Shown here one piece after another: positions 1 through 5,235 of a DNA stretch of 5,235 nucleotides; the stretch's first letter is position 1, and the number at the start of each line of letters is the position of its first letter. A model generated the notes under the pieces. The model did no database searches. It was not told the DNA's origin and saw only the letters and a program-made list of their open reading frames with translations. Source of the stretch: Spirochaetales bacterium (GTDB lineage Bacteria > Spirochaetota > Spirochaetia > DSM-27196 > SLST01); NCBI GenBank assembly GCA_007130265.1, contig SLST01000336.1, positions 1 through 5,235 on the forward strand, written 5' to 3'. A program made the translations under genes and the position numbers.

Positions 1-19
1 CCGATCATCGGGATAGCGC

Positions 20-1255
20 ATGAGTGCTCCGCTCCAGCTCTCAATCGTCAACTTCTCCAAGGGCGCCTATATCATCGTGGAAGGAAAGGCGAACGCCGAC
101 TACTTCTTCATCATCCGCAGCGGCAAGGTGCGGGTGAACAAGGAAGTGGAGGTCGTTGAAGAAGAGGGCGGCAATGTTCTCGGGCCGGGCGACTTCTTTG
201 GTGTCGTCGCGACGATGTCGTCCCACAGCCACATTGAGACGGCTCAGGCAATAACCGACGTTAGCCTCATCTCCGTCCATCGCGAGCAGTACGGGATGCT
301 GATCGAACGAAACACGCCCGTTGCCATGAAGATCATCGAGAGTTTCTCGCGCCGTATGAGGTACCTCGACGAGGCGCTCGCACGACTGACCCTCAAGAGC
401 GATGCGAACGAGGGGGGCATCTCGCACCTGTTCGGGGTGGCTGAGTACTACGCGCGCCAAAGCCAGTACAACCAGGCGTATTATGCCTACTACCAGTACC
501 TGAAGCACTGCCCGAGCGGCGAGCACGCCGTGACTGCACGCGAGCGGCTGGCGAAGATCAAGCCGTACGCGACCGCGGTGTACCTTGACGGCGACGAGGA
601 CGTGTTCACGCGCACCTACCCGAAGGACACGATGGTGTTCAGCGAAAGCATGCCCGGCAAGGAGATGTACATCATCCAGAAGGGCAGCGTGAAGATCACC
701 AAGATCGTGAATGACAACGAGGTGCTGCTCGCCGTCCTGCGGCAGGGTGACATGTTCGGTGAGATGTCGCTGATCGAGAGCAAGCCCAGGTCGGCATCCG
801 CCATTGCGTTTGAAGACGCCGTTCTTCTTGCAGTCAACAAGGAGAATTTCGCCAGAATGGTACAGACCCAGCCACAGATCATCGCCCGTCTGACCACCAC
901 GCTTGCCGAACGGATCTGGTTCATCTACAAGCAGCTCGCAAACACCCTCTTGTCGAACTCAGTCGGACGCATGTATGACGCGCTTCTCATCCAGCTTGAA
1001 CGGGCACGCATACCCATCCGATCCGGCGAAGCCCACACGTTCGATTTCGGGATCAAGGAGCTCATCAACATGGTGGGGCTGCCGATCGCCGAAGGCAACC
1101 AGATCGTGCGAGAGATGCTGAAGAACTCCAAGGTCAAGGCGGTCGAGAACAAGATCTACACCTCTGATATCGAGGAGATCGAGAAGCAGGCCAAGTATTA
1201 CCGCAAGATGGAGCGGATCGAGAAGTCTCGACGCGAGCAGCGTCGCATCAGCTGA
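20..1255 (+). CDS. Protein with two cyclic-nucleotide-binding domains and a C-terminal winged-helix-like region
   Basis: A 411-residue soluble protein with no signal peptide or membrane segment. Order: cNMP-binding fold 1 (about 8-125); helical, tyrosine-rich TPR-like linker (about 135-180); cNMP-binding fold 2 (about 195-310); CRP-like helical and winged-helix-like region (about 315-385); basic, charged tail (about 390-411). Domain 2 has a canonical phosphate-binding cassette, FGEMSLIESKPRSAS at 246-260, with the Glu (E248) and Arg (R257) that hold the ribose and cyclic phosphate in this superfamily. The matching stretch of domain 1 (FFGVVATMSSHSH, 59-71) has Val and His there, so domain 1 is probably a structural or altered pocket. 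The family is known for sensing cAMP/cGMP as regulators; the C-terminal region suggests a Crp-like DNA-binding role, but ligand and targets are unknown. The layout recalls a conserved spirochaete protein (from memory). The Shine-Dalgarno is weak (GGGA, 10-13). The start ATG overlaps a TGA at 21-23 that could end an upstream gene. mraY follows after 3 bases. Confidence 0.85.
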   Translation: MSAPLQLSIVNFSKGAYIIVEGKANADYFFIIRSGKVRVNKEVEVVEEEGGNVLGPGDFFGVVATMSSHSHIETAQAITDVSLISVHREQYGMLIERNTPVAMKIIESFSRRMRYLDEALARLTLKSDANEGGISHLFGVAEYYARQSQYNQAYYAYYQYLKHCPSGEHAVTARERLAKIKPYATAVYLDGDEDVFTRTYPKDTMVFSESMPGKEMYIIQKGSVKITKIVNDNEVLLAVLRQGDMFGEMSLIESKPRSASAIAFEDAVLLAVNKENFARMVQTQPQIIARLTTTLAERIWFIYKQLANTLLSNSVGRMYDALLIQLERARIPIRSGEAHTFDFGIKELINMVGLPIAEGNQIVREMLKNSKVKAVENKIYTSDIEEIEKQAKYYRKMERIEKSRREQRRIS

Positions 1256-1258
1256 CCC

Positions 1259-2305
1259 ATGCTCTTTCTGCTCGGCGAAGTACTGGAACCGTTCTTCGGA
1301 CCCTTTCGGCTCTTCTCGTCACACCTTTTTCTCATCGTGGCCGGGACGCTTGCCGGGTTTCTGCTGACCTTTCTCATCGTCCCCCGCGCTTTTGCATGGC
1401 TTCCGTCGGATCGTGGGCGGACCTTCGCCGTTGAGGGGCAACTCGCACGTGGCAAACCGACCGGCGCCGGCTTCGTGTTCATCACCGTCTTCGCGCTCGT
1501 GGCGGTACTCGTGGTTCCATGGGGCTGGCGGCAGCTCTCCGTTGTCGGGCTGACGTATGCAGCAATGATCACCGGGTTTCTCGATGACCGCAGCGAAACT
1601 GCGTGGAGCGAGTATTTGAAGGGCGGACTCGACCTGGTGATCAGCGGCTGTGCCGCCCTGCTGCTCTACGGGACCCACCACGTTTTCTGGGTGCCGTTCA
1701 CCACCGCACCGATCGATGTGAGTGGGTTCGTCTTCGTGCCGATCGCGACTCTGCTCATCTGGACGAGTATCAACAGCACAAACTGTACCGACGGCGTGGA
1801 CGGCTTGTCGAGTACCCTCGTCCTGCTCGCGCTGCTCAGCCTGGGCGGGTTCCTCTACGTGATCGTGGGCAACACCGTGATCTCGGCCTACCTGTTGTTG
1901 CCCTTCTACGCAGAGTCGGCAAGCTGGGCGATCATGGTCTTCACCCTCGTGGGAACGCTTGCCGGGTATCTCTGGTACAACGCGCATCCATCGGCGGTGC
2001 TCATGGGTGATGCCGGGTCGCGCGCACTCGGCTTCTTCATCGGTGTGGCCATCATCCTGACCGGGAATCCACTGATGGTACTCATTTCCTCGACCGTCAT
2101 CCTTGTCAACGGCGGGACCGGACTGGTAAAAGTCGCTCTTCTGCGGTTTGCCCGCATCCGCATATTGCACAGCATCCGTTTTCCACTGCATGACCACTTT
2201 CGCCACACGCGCAACTGGTCAAACTCACAGGTCCTCGTTCGATTCGCCCTTATCCAGATTCTGATCATCATTCTCCTGCTCGGCCTGTTCCTCAAGGTCC
2301 GCTGA
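1259..2305 (+). CDS. mraY: Phospho-N-acetylmuramoyl-pentapeptide transferase (MraY-type), divergent
   Basis: An integral membrane enzyme of 348 residues (E. coli MraY is 360) with about nine or ten hydrophobic segments. Known role: transfer of phospho-MurNAc-pentapeptide from UDP to undecaprenyl phosphate, giving lipid I on the cytoplasmic face of the inner membrane. Visible landmarks: Asp pair D109-D110 in GFLDD; NSTNCTDGVDGLS at 172-184, matching the NxxNxTDGxDGL signature; NAHPSAVLMGDAGS at 241-254 with the catalytic-loop Asp D251; and a C-terminus ending LKVR, as in E. coli MraY, which favours MraY over WecA/TagO relatives. Oddities: the HHH motif near the C-terminus reads H311-D312-H313 (PLHDHFRH), and the basic stretch that follows the DD pair in classical MraY is replaced by RSETAWSEYLKGG. 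No mur or fts gene is adjacent. The start ATG lies 3 bases after the previous stop and has no clear ribosome site of its own, so translational coupling is likely. The function call is good; a divergent relative remains possible. Confidence 0.82.
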   Translation: MLFLLGEVLEPFFGPFRLFSSHLFLIVAGTLAGFLLTFLIVPRAFAWLPSDRGRTFAVEGQLARGKPTGAGFVFITVFALVAVLVVPWGWRQLSVVGLTYAAMITGFLDDRSETAWSEYLKGGLDLVISGCAALLLYGTHHVFWVPFTTAPIDVSGFVFVPIATLLIWTSINSTNCTDGVDGLSSTLVLLALLSLGGFLYVIVGNTVISAYLLLPFYAESASWAIMVFTLVGTLAGYLWYNAHPSAVLMGDAGSRALGFFIGVAIILTGNPLMVLISSTVILVNGGTGLVKVALLRFARIRILHSIRFPLHDHFRHTRNWSNSQVLVRFALIQILIIILLLGLFLKVR

Positions 2306-2306
2306 G

Positions 2307-3908
2307 TTAACCCAGCCGTTCTACCGCGGCCGCCTCGATCGGCAGGCCTTTCGTGTAGCGGCGGAAGAAGGTCTCGAACCCGCGGACATCCTCGGGATCC
2401 GGTTCGACGGCAGCGCCTGCGCTCGAGGCGAATACCTCGTCGAGGAACTCCGCAAGAGACCGCGAGCGATCCGTACGTCCGGCGTACGCGGCGAGGAGCG
2501 CCATACCCCATGCGCCGCCCTCGCCCGCGGTCTCGAGCACGCTCACCGGCGTCTTCGTTGCCGCCGCCATGATGCGCTGACCGACCTCCGGCGTCTTGAA
2601 GAAGCCCCCGTGCCCTCGGATCTCCTCTACGCGAACGCCCTCCTCTCCGGTGAGAATGTCGAGCCCGGTGCGAAGCGCGCCGAGTGAGGCGAACAGATGC
2701 GTCCGGATGAAGTTGGGCAGCGTCAGGGGGACGTCGGGCCGCCGGACGAAGAGCGGTCTGCCTTCGCTGAAGCCCGTGACATGCTCTCCTGAGACGTAGC
2801 CGTAGGCGAGCATTCCGCCGCCGTCGGCGTCCCCCTGCAGGGCAAGCGGCATCAGGCGGCCGTAGACGTCGCCGTCCTCAACGCTCACTCCGAGCGCGCG
2901 GGCGGCCTCCGCGAAGAGGGCGATCCATGCGTCAAAGTCCGACGTGCAGTTGTTCGAGTGGGCCATCGCGACCGGTTGTCCGTCCGGCGTCAGCACGAGG
3001 TCGATCTCCTCGTGGACCCGCGAAAGCTGCCCCTCGAGCACGAGCATCGCGAACACCGACGTACCGGCCGAGACGTTTCCCGTGCGCGGTCGAACGCTGT
3101 TGGTCGCCACCATCCCGGTCTCAGCGTCCCCTTCGGGCGGACAGAGCGGCACACCGGGCTCGAGCGATCCGGACGGGTCGATCAGGCGCGCCCCTTCCGC
3201 GGTGAGCACCCCCGCCGTGTCGCCGGCGGTCACGATGGTCGGCAAGAGATCCTCGATCTTCCAGGGAACTTCGCCGGTGACGAGCTCGTTGAAGCTGTCG
3301 ATCGCCTTGCCGTCATAGCTCTGCGTAGAGAGATCGATCGGGAACATCCCGGAGGCCTCGCCGATACCGATCGCCTGTTCACCGGTCAGCCTCCAGTGCA
3401 CGTATCCGGCGAGCGTGGTGATGTGGGCCAGCTCACGAACGTGTTCCTCGCCGTTGCGGATCGCCTGATAGAGGTGCGCGATGCTCCATCTCTGGGCGAT
3501 GGGGTAGTTGAACACCTTCGTGAGCTCGAGCGCGGCGGGCTCGGTTATGTTGTTTCTCCATGTGCGAAACGGGACGAGCAGGTTGCCCTCGCGGTCGAGC
3601 GCCACGTACCCGTGCATCATGCCGCTGAACCCGGCGCCGGCGATCCTTGCGGGCGCGGCTCCACACTCTTTGGCGACCGCTTCGGCCAGCTCCCGGTAGC
3701 AGGCGGCGAGGCCCGACCACACGTCGTCCATGGAGTAGGTCCAGACGCCGTCGACGTACTCGTTCTGCCAACCGTGTGAGCCTGAGGCGAGCGGGGAGTA
3801 GTCGGGCCCGATGAGCGTTGCCTTGATACGGGTCGATCCGAACTCCACGCCGAGTACGCCGGTGCCGGCGGAGATCACGTTCTTCAACTGACTTTCCTTA
3901 TTCATCAT
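2307..3908 (-). CDS. araB: FGGY-family carbohydrate kinase, probable L-ribulokinase
   Basis: A 533-residue cytoplasmic sugar kinase. Proposed reaction: ATP plus L-ribulose to L-ribulose 5-phosphate, the second step of L-arabinose breakdown. Visible motifs: N-terminal ATPase loop GVEFGSTRIKATLI (20-33); sugar-domain stretch FSGMMHGYV (94-102); CPPEGDAETGMVATN (256-270), where D261 is the probable catalytic base; second phosphate loop GNVSAGTS (277-284); and C-terminal nucleotide-binding elements GHGGFFKTP (432-440) and ETAGEGGAWGMALLAAYA (459-476). All key elements are present and it looks full length. It resembles the ribulokinase type I recall from Bacteroides and clostridia (called AraK in one clostridium) rather than the 566-residue E. 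coli AraB. The araD gene 31 bases upstream is the best argument for ribulose as substrate; xylulose or another ketose is the main alternative. Two consecutive ATG codons (3908-3906 and 3905-3903) follow the ribosome site; either could be used. Its stop is one base from the convergent mraY stop. Confidence 0.85.
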   Translation of the reverse strand: MMNKESQLKNVISAGTGVLGVEFGSTRIKATLIGPDYSPLASGSHGWQNEYVDGVWTYSMDDVWSGLAACYRELAEAVAKECGAAPARIAGAGFSGMMHGYVALDREGNLLVPFRTWRNNITEPAALELTKVFNYPIAQRWSIAHLYQAIRNGEEHVRELAHITTLAGYVHWRLTGEQAIGIGEASGMFPIDLSTQSYDGKAIDSFNELVTGEVPWKIEDLLPTIVTAGDTAGVLTAEGARLIDPSGSLEPGVPLCPPEGDAETGMVATNSVRPRTGNVSAGTSVFAMLVLEGQLSRVHEEIDLVLTPDGQPVAMAHSNNCTSDFDAWIALFAEAARALGVSVEDGDVYGRLMPLALQGDADGGGMLAYGYVSGEHVTGFSEGRPLFVRRPDVPLTLPNFIRTHLFASLGALRTGLDILTGEEGVRVEEIRGHGGFFKTPEVGQRIMAAATKTPVSVLETAGEGGAWGMALLAAYAGRTDRSRSLAEFLDEVFASSAGAAVEPDPEDVRGFETFFRRYTKGLPIEAAAVERLG

Positions 3909-3911
3909 TCA

Positions 3912-3920
3912 CCCCTCTCC
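3912..3920 (-). promoter_or_regulatory. Ribosome binding site of araB
   Basis: On the minus strand GGAGAGGGG lies just before the double ATG. GGAG (3920-3917) is 8 bases from the first ATG and GGGG is closer still, so both starts are well served. It sits in the 31-base araD-araB gap, which has no promoter-like sequence or terminator that I can see, in keeping with co-transcription. Confidence 0.6.
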
Positions 3921-3939
3921 TATTGGTATAGTCGTGAGA

Positions 3940-4662
3940 TCAACCGGGTTGGCCGTAGTACGCATCGCTTCCGTGCTTCCGCGCGAAATGCTTCTGCTGC
4001 AGCCGGTCCGGAATGGGCGGGCTCGCGTGGACGATCGTGCCGGTGTACAGCGCCATACGCGCCACGGCCTCGAGCGCGACGGCATTCTCCACCGCCTTCG
4101 CGGCCGACTCGCCCCAGGCGAAGGGACCATGGTGCGGCAGGAGCACCGCGGGAACGTGCAGGGGATCGAGTGCGTTGGCTTTGAAGTGCTCGACGATGAT
4201 GTCGCCGGTGGCCGCCTCGTACCCCGCCGCAATTTCCTCGGCGCTCGGATGCCGTGTGACCGGCACCGGTCCGGCGAAGTGGTCGGCATGGGTGGTGCCC
4301 ATGCACGGAATTGGCGAGGCGGCCTGGGCGTAGCAGGTGGCGAACGTCGAGTGAGTATGTACGATACCGCCAACAGCGGGGAACGACGCGAATATCCGCT
4401 GGTGCGTTGCCGTATCCGACGAGGGGCGCAAGGCGCCGTCCTCGACCTCCCCGGTCTCGATCCCGACGACGACCATCTTTTCCGGGGACAGCTCGTCGTA
4501 GGCAACGCCGCTCGGTTTGATCGCGAAGACCCCGGAGGCGTGGTCCGCGGCGCTCGCGTTTCCCCACGTGAGGATGATCAACCCGGACCGGTAGATCGCC
4601 ATGTTCGCCTCGTACGCTGCTTCGCGGATCGCGCGGTGGGACAACCCACGGCCGTCGGACAT
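3940..4662 (-). CDS. araD: L-ribulose-5-phosphate 4-epimerase
   Basis: A 240-residue cytoplasmic class II aldolase/epimerase (E. coli AraD has 231) that converts L-ribulose 5-phosphate to D-xylulose 5-phosphate by a metal-dependent retro-aldol step. It aligns by eye with E. coli AraD along nearly its whole length: LTWGNASA (31-38), FAIKPSGVAYDEL (46-58), PSSDTATH (80-87), GGIVHTHS (98-105), GTTHADHFAGPVPVTR (122-137), HHGPFAWG (177-184), and RKHGSDAYYGQ (228-238) at the end. By that alignment the zinc ligands are H102, H104 and H178, D83 matches E. coli D76, and the catalytic Asp and Tyr are D127 and Y236. All are present. I chose the ATG at 4662 because AGGGAGG lies 4 bases before it and because the in-frame ATGs at 4683 and 4680 fall on or just after the -10 element of the likely promoter. 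It is the first gene of the araD-araB unit; the usual order has araA nearby, which is not seen here. Confidence 0.95.
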   Translation of the reverse strand: MSDGRGLSHRAIREAAYEANMAIYRSGLIILTWGNASAADHASGVFAIKPSGVAYDELSPEKMVVVGIETGEVEDGALRPSSDTATHQRIFASFPAVGGIVHTHSTFATCYAQAASPIPCMGTTHADHFAGPVPVTRHPSAEEIAAGYEAATGDIIVEHFKANALDPLHVPAVLLPHHGPFAWGESAAKAVENAVALEAVARMALYTGTIVHASPPIPDRLQQKHFARKHGSDAYYGQPG

Positions 4663-4666
4663 AGTG

Positions 4667-4673
4667 CCTCCCT
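4667..4673 (-). promoter_or_regulatory. Ribosome binding site that fixes the araD start
   Basis: AGGGAGG on the minus strand is followed by CACT and the ATG at 4662. No comparable purine run precedes the alternative ATGs at 4683 and 4680, which overlap or touch the -10 box. This supports the shorter 240-residue AraD over a 247-residue form. Confidence 0.75.
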
Positions 4674-4681
4674 GGCCCATC

Positions 4682-4709
4682 ATTGTAGCGGTTCTCGTCT
4701 CGTTGTAAA
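4682..4709 (-). promoter_or_regulatory. Sigma-70-type promoter of araD-araB
   Basis: On the minus strand TTTACA (4709-4704, one mismatch to TTGACA) is followed after 16 bases by TACAAT (4687-4682, one mismatch to TATAAT). Transcription would start near 4675, leaving a leader of only about 12-13 bases that consists mostly of the ribosome binding site. An odd palindrome, CCGG-T-CCGG (4710-4718), lies immediately upstream of the -35 box and could be an operator half or chance in GC-rich DNA. No regulator gene is visible. Confidence 0.65.
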
Positions 4710-4740
4710 CCGGTCCGGAGGTAACTCGGCGGCAACCCGG

Positions 4741-4769
4741 TAGACAGCCCGCGTCCGGTTCGGTAGCCT
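4741..4769 (+). promoter_or_regulatory. Weak candidate promoter for valS
   Basis: TAGACA (4741-4746, five of six to TTGACA) and TAGCCT (4764-4769, three of six to TATAAT, with the important T1, A2 and T6) are 17 bases apart. Transcription would begin near 4776, about 15 bases before the valS start. The -10 match is poor and this is only the best candidate in the gap; it competes with the leader-hairpin reading of the same bases. Confidence 0.25.
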
Positions 4770-4787
4770 TCTACGGTACCAGGAGGC
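4766..4787 (+). promoter_or_regulatory. Possible hairpin masking the valS Shine-Dalgarno
   Basis: GCCTTCT (4766-4772) can pair with AGGAGGC (4781-4787) to form a 7-bp stem with one G-U wobble (T4770 with G4783) and an 8-base loop, ACGGTACC. The stem covers the entire AGGAGG ribosome site. The loop holds the self-complementary GGTACC. It can form in RNA only if transcription starts upstream of 4766, which the candidate promoter at 4741-4769 would not allow. Confidence 0.3.
4781..4786 (+). promoter_or_regulatory. Ribosome binding site of valS
   Basis: A perfect AGGAGG, four bases (CATC) before the ATG at 4791. It sets the start of the partial valS reading frame, and the protein sequence from there fits the ValRS N-terminus. 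Confidence 0.8.
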
Positions 4788-4790
4788 ATC

Positions 4791-5235
4791 ATGCAGGCCG
4801 TGGAGCTCGCCAGAAGCTTTGACCCGAACGAATTCGAGGATCGCATCTACGCCCTGTGGCAGGAGGGCGACTACTTCGCTCCTCGAGGCGAGGGCCAACC
4901 CTATGTTATCGTGATCCCGCCGCCCAACGTCACGGGGGTGCTCCACCTTGGTCACGGTCTGAACAACAGTCTCCAGGATCTCGCGATCCGGTACTACCGG
5001 ATGCTCGGACGCCCCGCGCTCTGGGTCCCCGGCACCGACCACGCCGGCATCGCGACACAGCAGGTCGTCGAGCGTCAGCTGATCGAGGAAGGCACATCAC
5101 GACTCGAGCTCGGCCGTGAGAAGTTCATCGAGCGTACCTGGCAGGTGAAGGAGAACCATCACCGCATCATCACGCAGCAGCTGAAGAAGATCGGTGCGAG
5201 TTGCGACTGGAGCCGCGAGCGCTTCACCATGGACG
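4791..5235 (+). CDS. valS: Valyl-tRNA synthetase, N-terminal part (runs off the window)
   Basis: The first 148 codons of a class Ia aminoacyl-tRNA synthetase, open to the last base with no stop. The enzyme joins valine to tRNA-Val in the cytoplasm. My translation from 4791 begins MQAVELARSFDPNEFEDRIY and contains PPPNVTG (43-49), the HIGH-type ATP motif HLGH (52-55), GTDHAGIATQ (81-90), and DWSRERFTMD (139-148), all nearly identical in kind to E. coli ValRS (which has DWERERFTMD at the matching place). GTDHAGIATQ and the DW.RERFTMD run favour ValRS over IleRS and LeuRS. Full-length ValRS is usually about 880-950 residues, so about five sixths of the gene, including the KMSKS loop and editing domain, lies outside the window. 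It is divergent from araD, 128 bases away, and is probably independently transcribed. Confidence 0.95.
   Translation, partial: MQAVELARSFDPNEFEDRIYALWQEGDYFAPRGEGQPYVIVIPPPNVTGVLHLGHGLNNSLQDLAIRYYRMLGRPALWVPGTDHAGIATQQVVERQLIEEGTSRLELGREKFIERTWQVKENHHRIITQQLKKIGASCDWSRERFTMD

Noticed and set aside
1319..2206. Long open frame (295 codons) on the minus strand within mraY
   Set aside because: It is antisense to a clear membrane enzyme; the translation is rich in charged residues, His, Gln and Pro with no recognisable fold, as expected from the complement of a GC-rich gene.
2325..2355. Possible terminator hairpin near the mraY/araB junction (GCCT...AGGC followed by CTTTC)
   Set aside because: Only four base pairs, no T-run, and it lies inside araB coding sequence.
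2958..3779. Open frame of 273 codons on the plus strand within araB
   Set aside because: Antisense shadow of the kinase gene; Arg/His/Asp-rich composition, no motif and no convincing ribosome site.
4710..4718. CCGG-T-CCGG palindrome as an arabinose operator
   Set aside because: The arms are only four bases and CCGG is self-complementary and frequent in GC-rich DNA; it does not resemble known AraR or AraC sites. Mentioned with the promoter only.
3934..4743. Open frame of 269 codons on the plus strand across araD
   Set aside because: Antisense to a well-supported AraD; composition is Arg/Gly/Val-rich with no domain signature, and it would cover the araDB promoter.
4738..4766. Direct repeat CGGTAG at 4738-4743 and 4761-4766
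   Set aside because: Six bases repeated once, 23 bases apart; easily chance and tied to no known site.
4663..4790. T-box or other riboswitch upstream of valS
   Set aside because: The gap is 128 bases, has no T-box core sequence or terminator/antiterminator pair, and holds the araD promoter on the other strand.
3909..4846. Two other long minus-strand frames overlapping araD (198 and 308 codons)
   Set aside because: Out-of-frame readings of the araD gene with Arg/Pro/Ser-rich, low-complexity translations.

Overview
The window looks like GC-rich chromosomal DNA (roughly 60% G+C by eye) from a bacterium, most likely a GC-rich spirochaete. The best pointer is the first gene: a protein with two cyclic-nucleotide-binding domains, a tyrosine-rich linker and a winged-helix-like tail, an architecture I associate from memory with Treponema/Spirochaeta genomes. 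The MraY-type protein after it is also divergent. The lineage is an inference from family resemblance only.

Layout. (1) 20-2305, plus strand: the two-cNMP-domain protein, then an MraY-type phospho-N-acetylmuramoyl-pentapeptide transferase 3 bases downstream; they probably share a transcript. (2) 2307-4662, minus strand: an L-arabinose catabolic pair read from right to left, araD (L-ribulose-5-phosphate 4-epimerase) then araB (an FGGY kinase, probably ribulokinase), 31 bases apart, behind a good sigma-70-type promoter at 4682-4709. No isomerase (araA), transporter or regulator lies in the window. mraY and araB converge with one base between their stop codons. (3) 4663-4790: a 128-base divergent intergenic region with the araDB promoter, a weak candidate valS promoter, and a possible hairpin over the valS Shine-Dalgarno. 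(4) 4791 to the end, plus strand: the first 148 codons of valS, cut by the window edge.

How the genes work together: AraB phosphorylates L-ribulose to L-ribulose 5-phosphate and AraD epimerises this to D-xylulose 5-phosphate for the pentose phosphate pathway. MraY makes lipid I for peptidoglycan on the cytoplasmic face of the inner membrane. The dual-cNMP protein may link a cyclic nucleotide signal to its neighbour, but only adjacency supports that. ValRS is housekeeping.

I see no CRISPR array, mobile element, RNA gene, phage gene or defence system, and nothing that amounts to a clear new system. The points most worth a second look are the asymmetric pair of nucleotide pockets in the first protein and its adjacency to mraY, the altered His motif of MraY, the 1-base convergent junction, and the valS leader hairpin.
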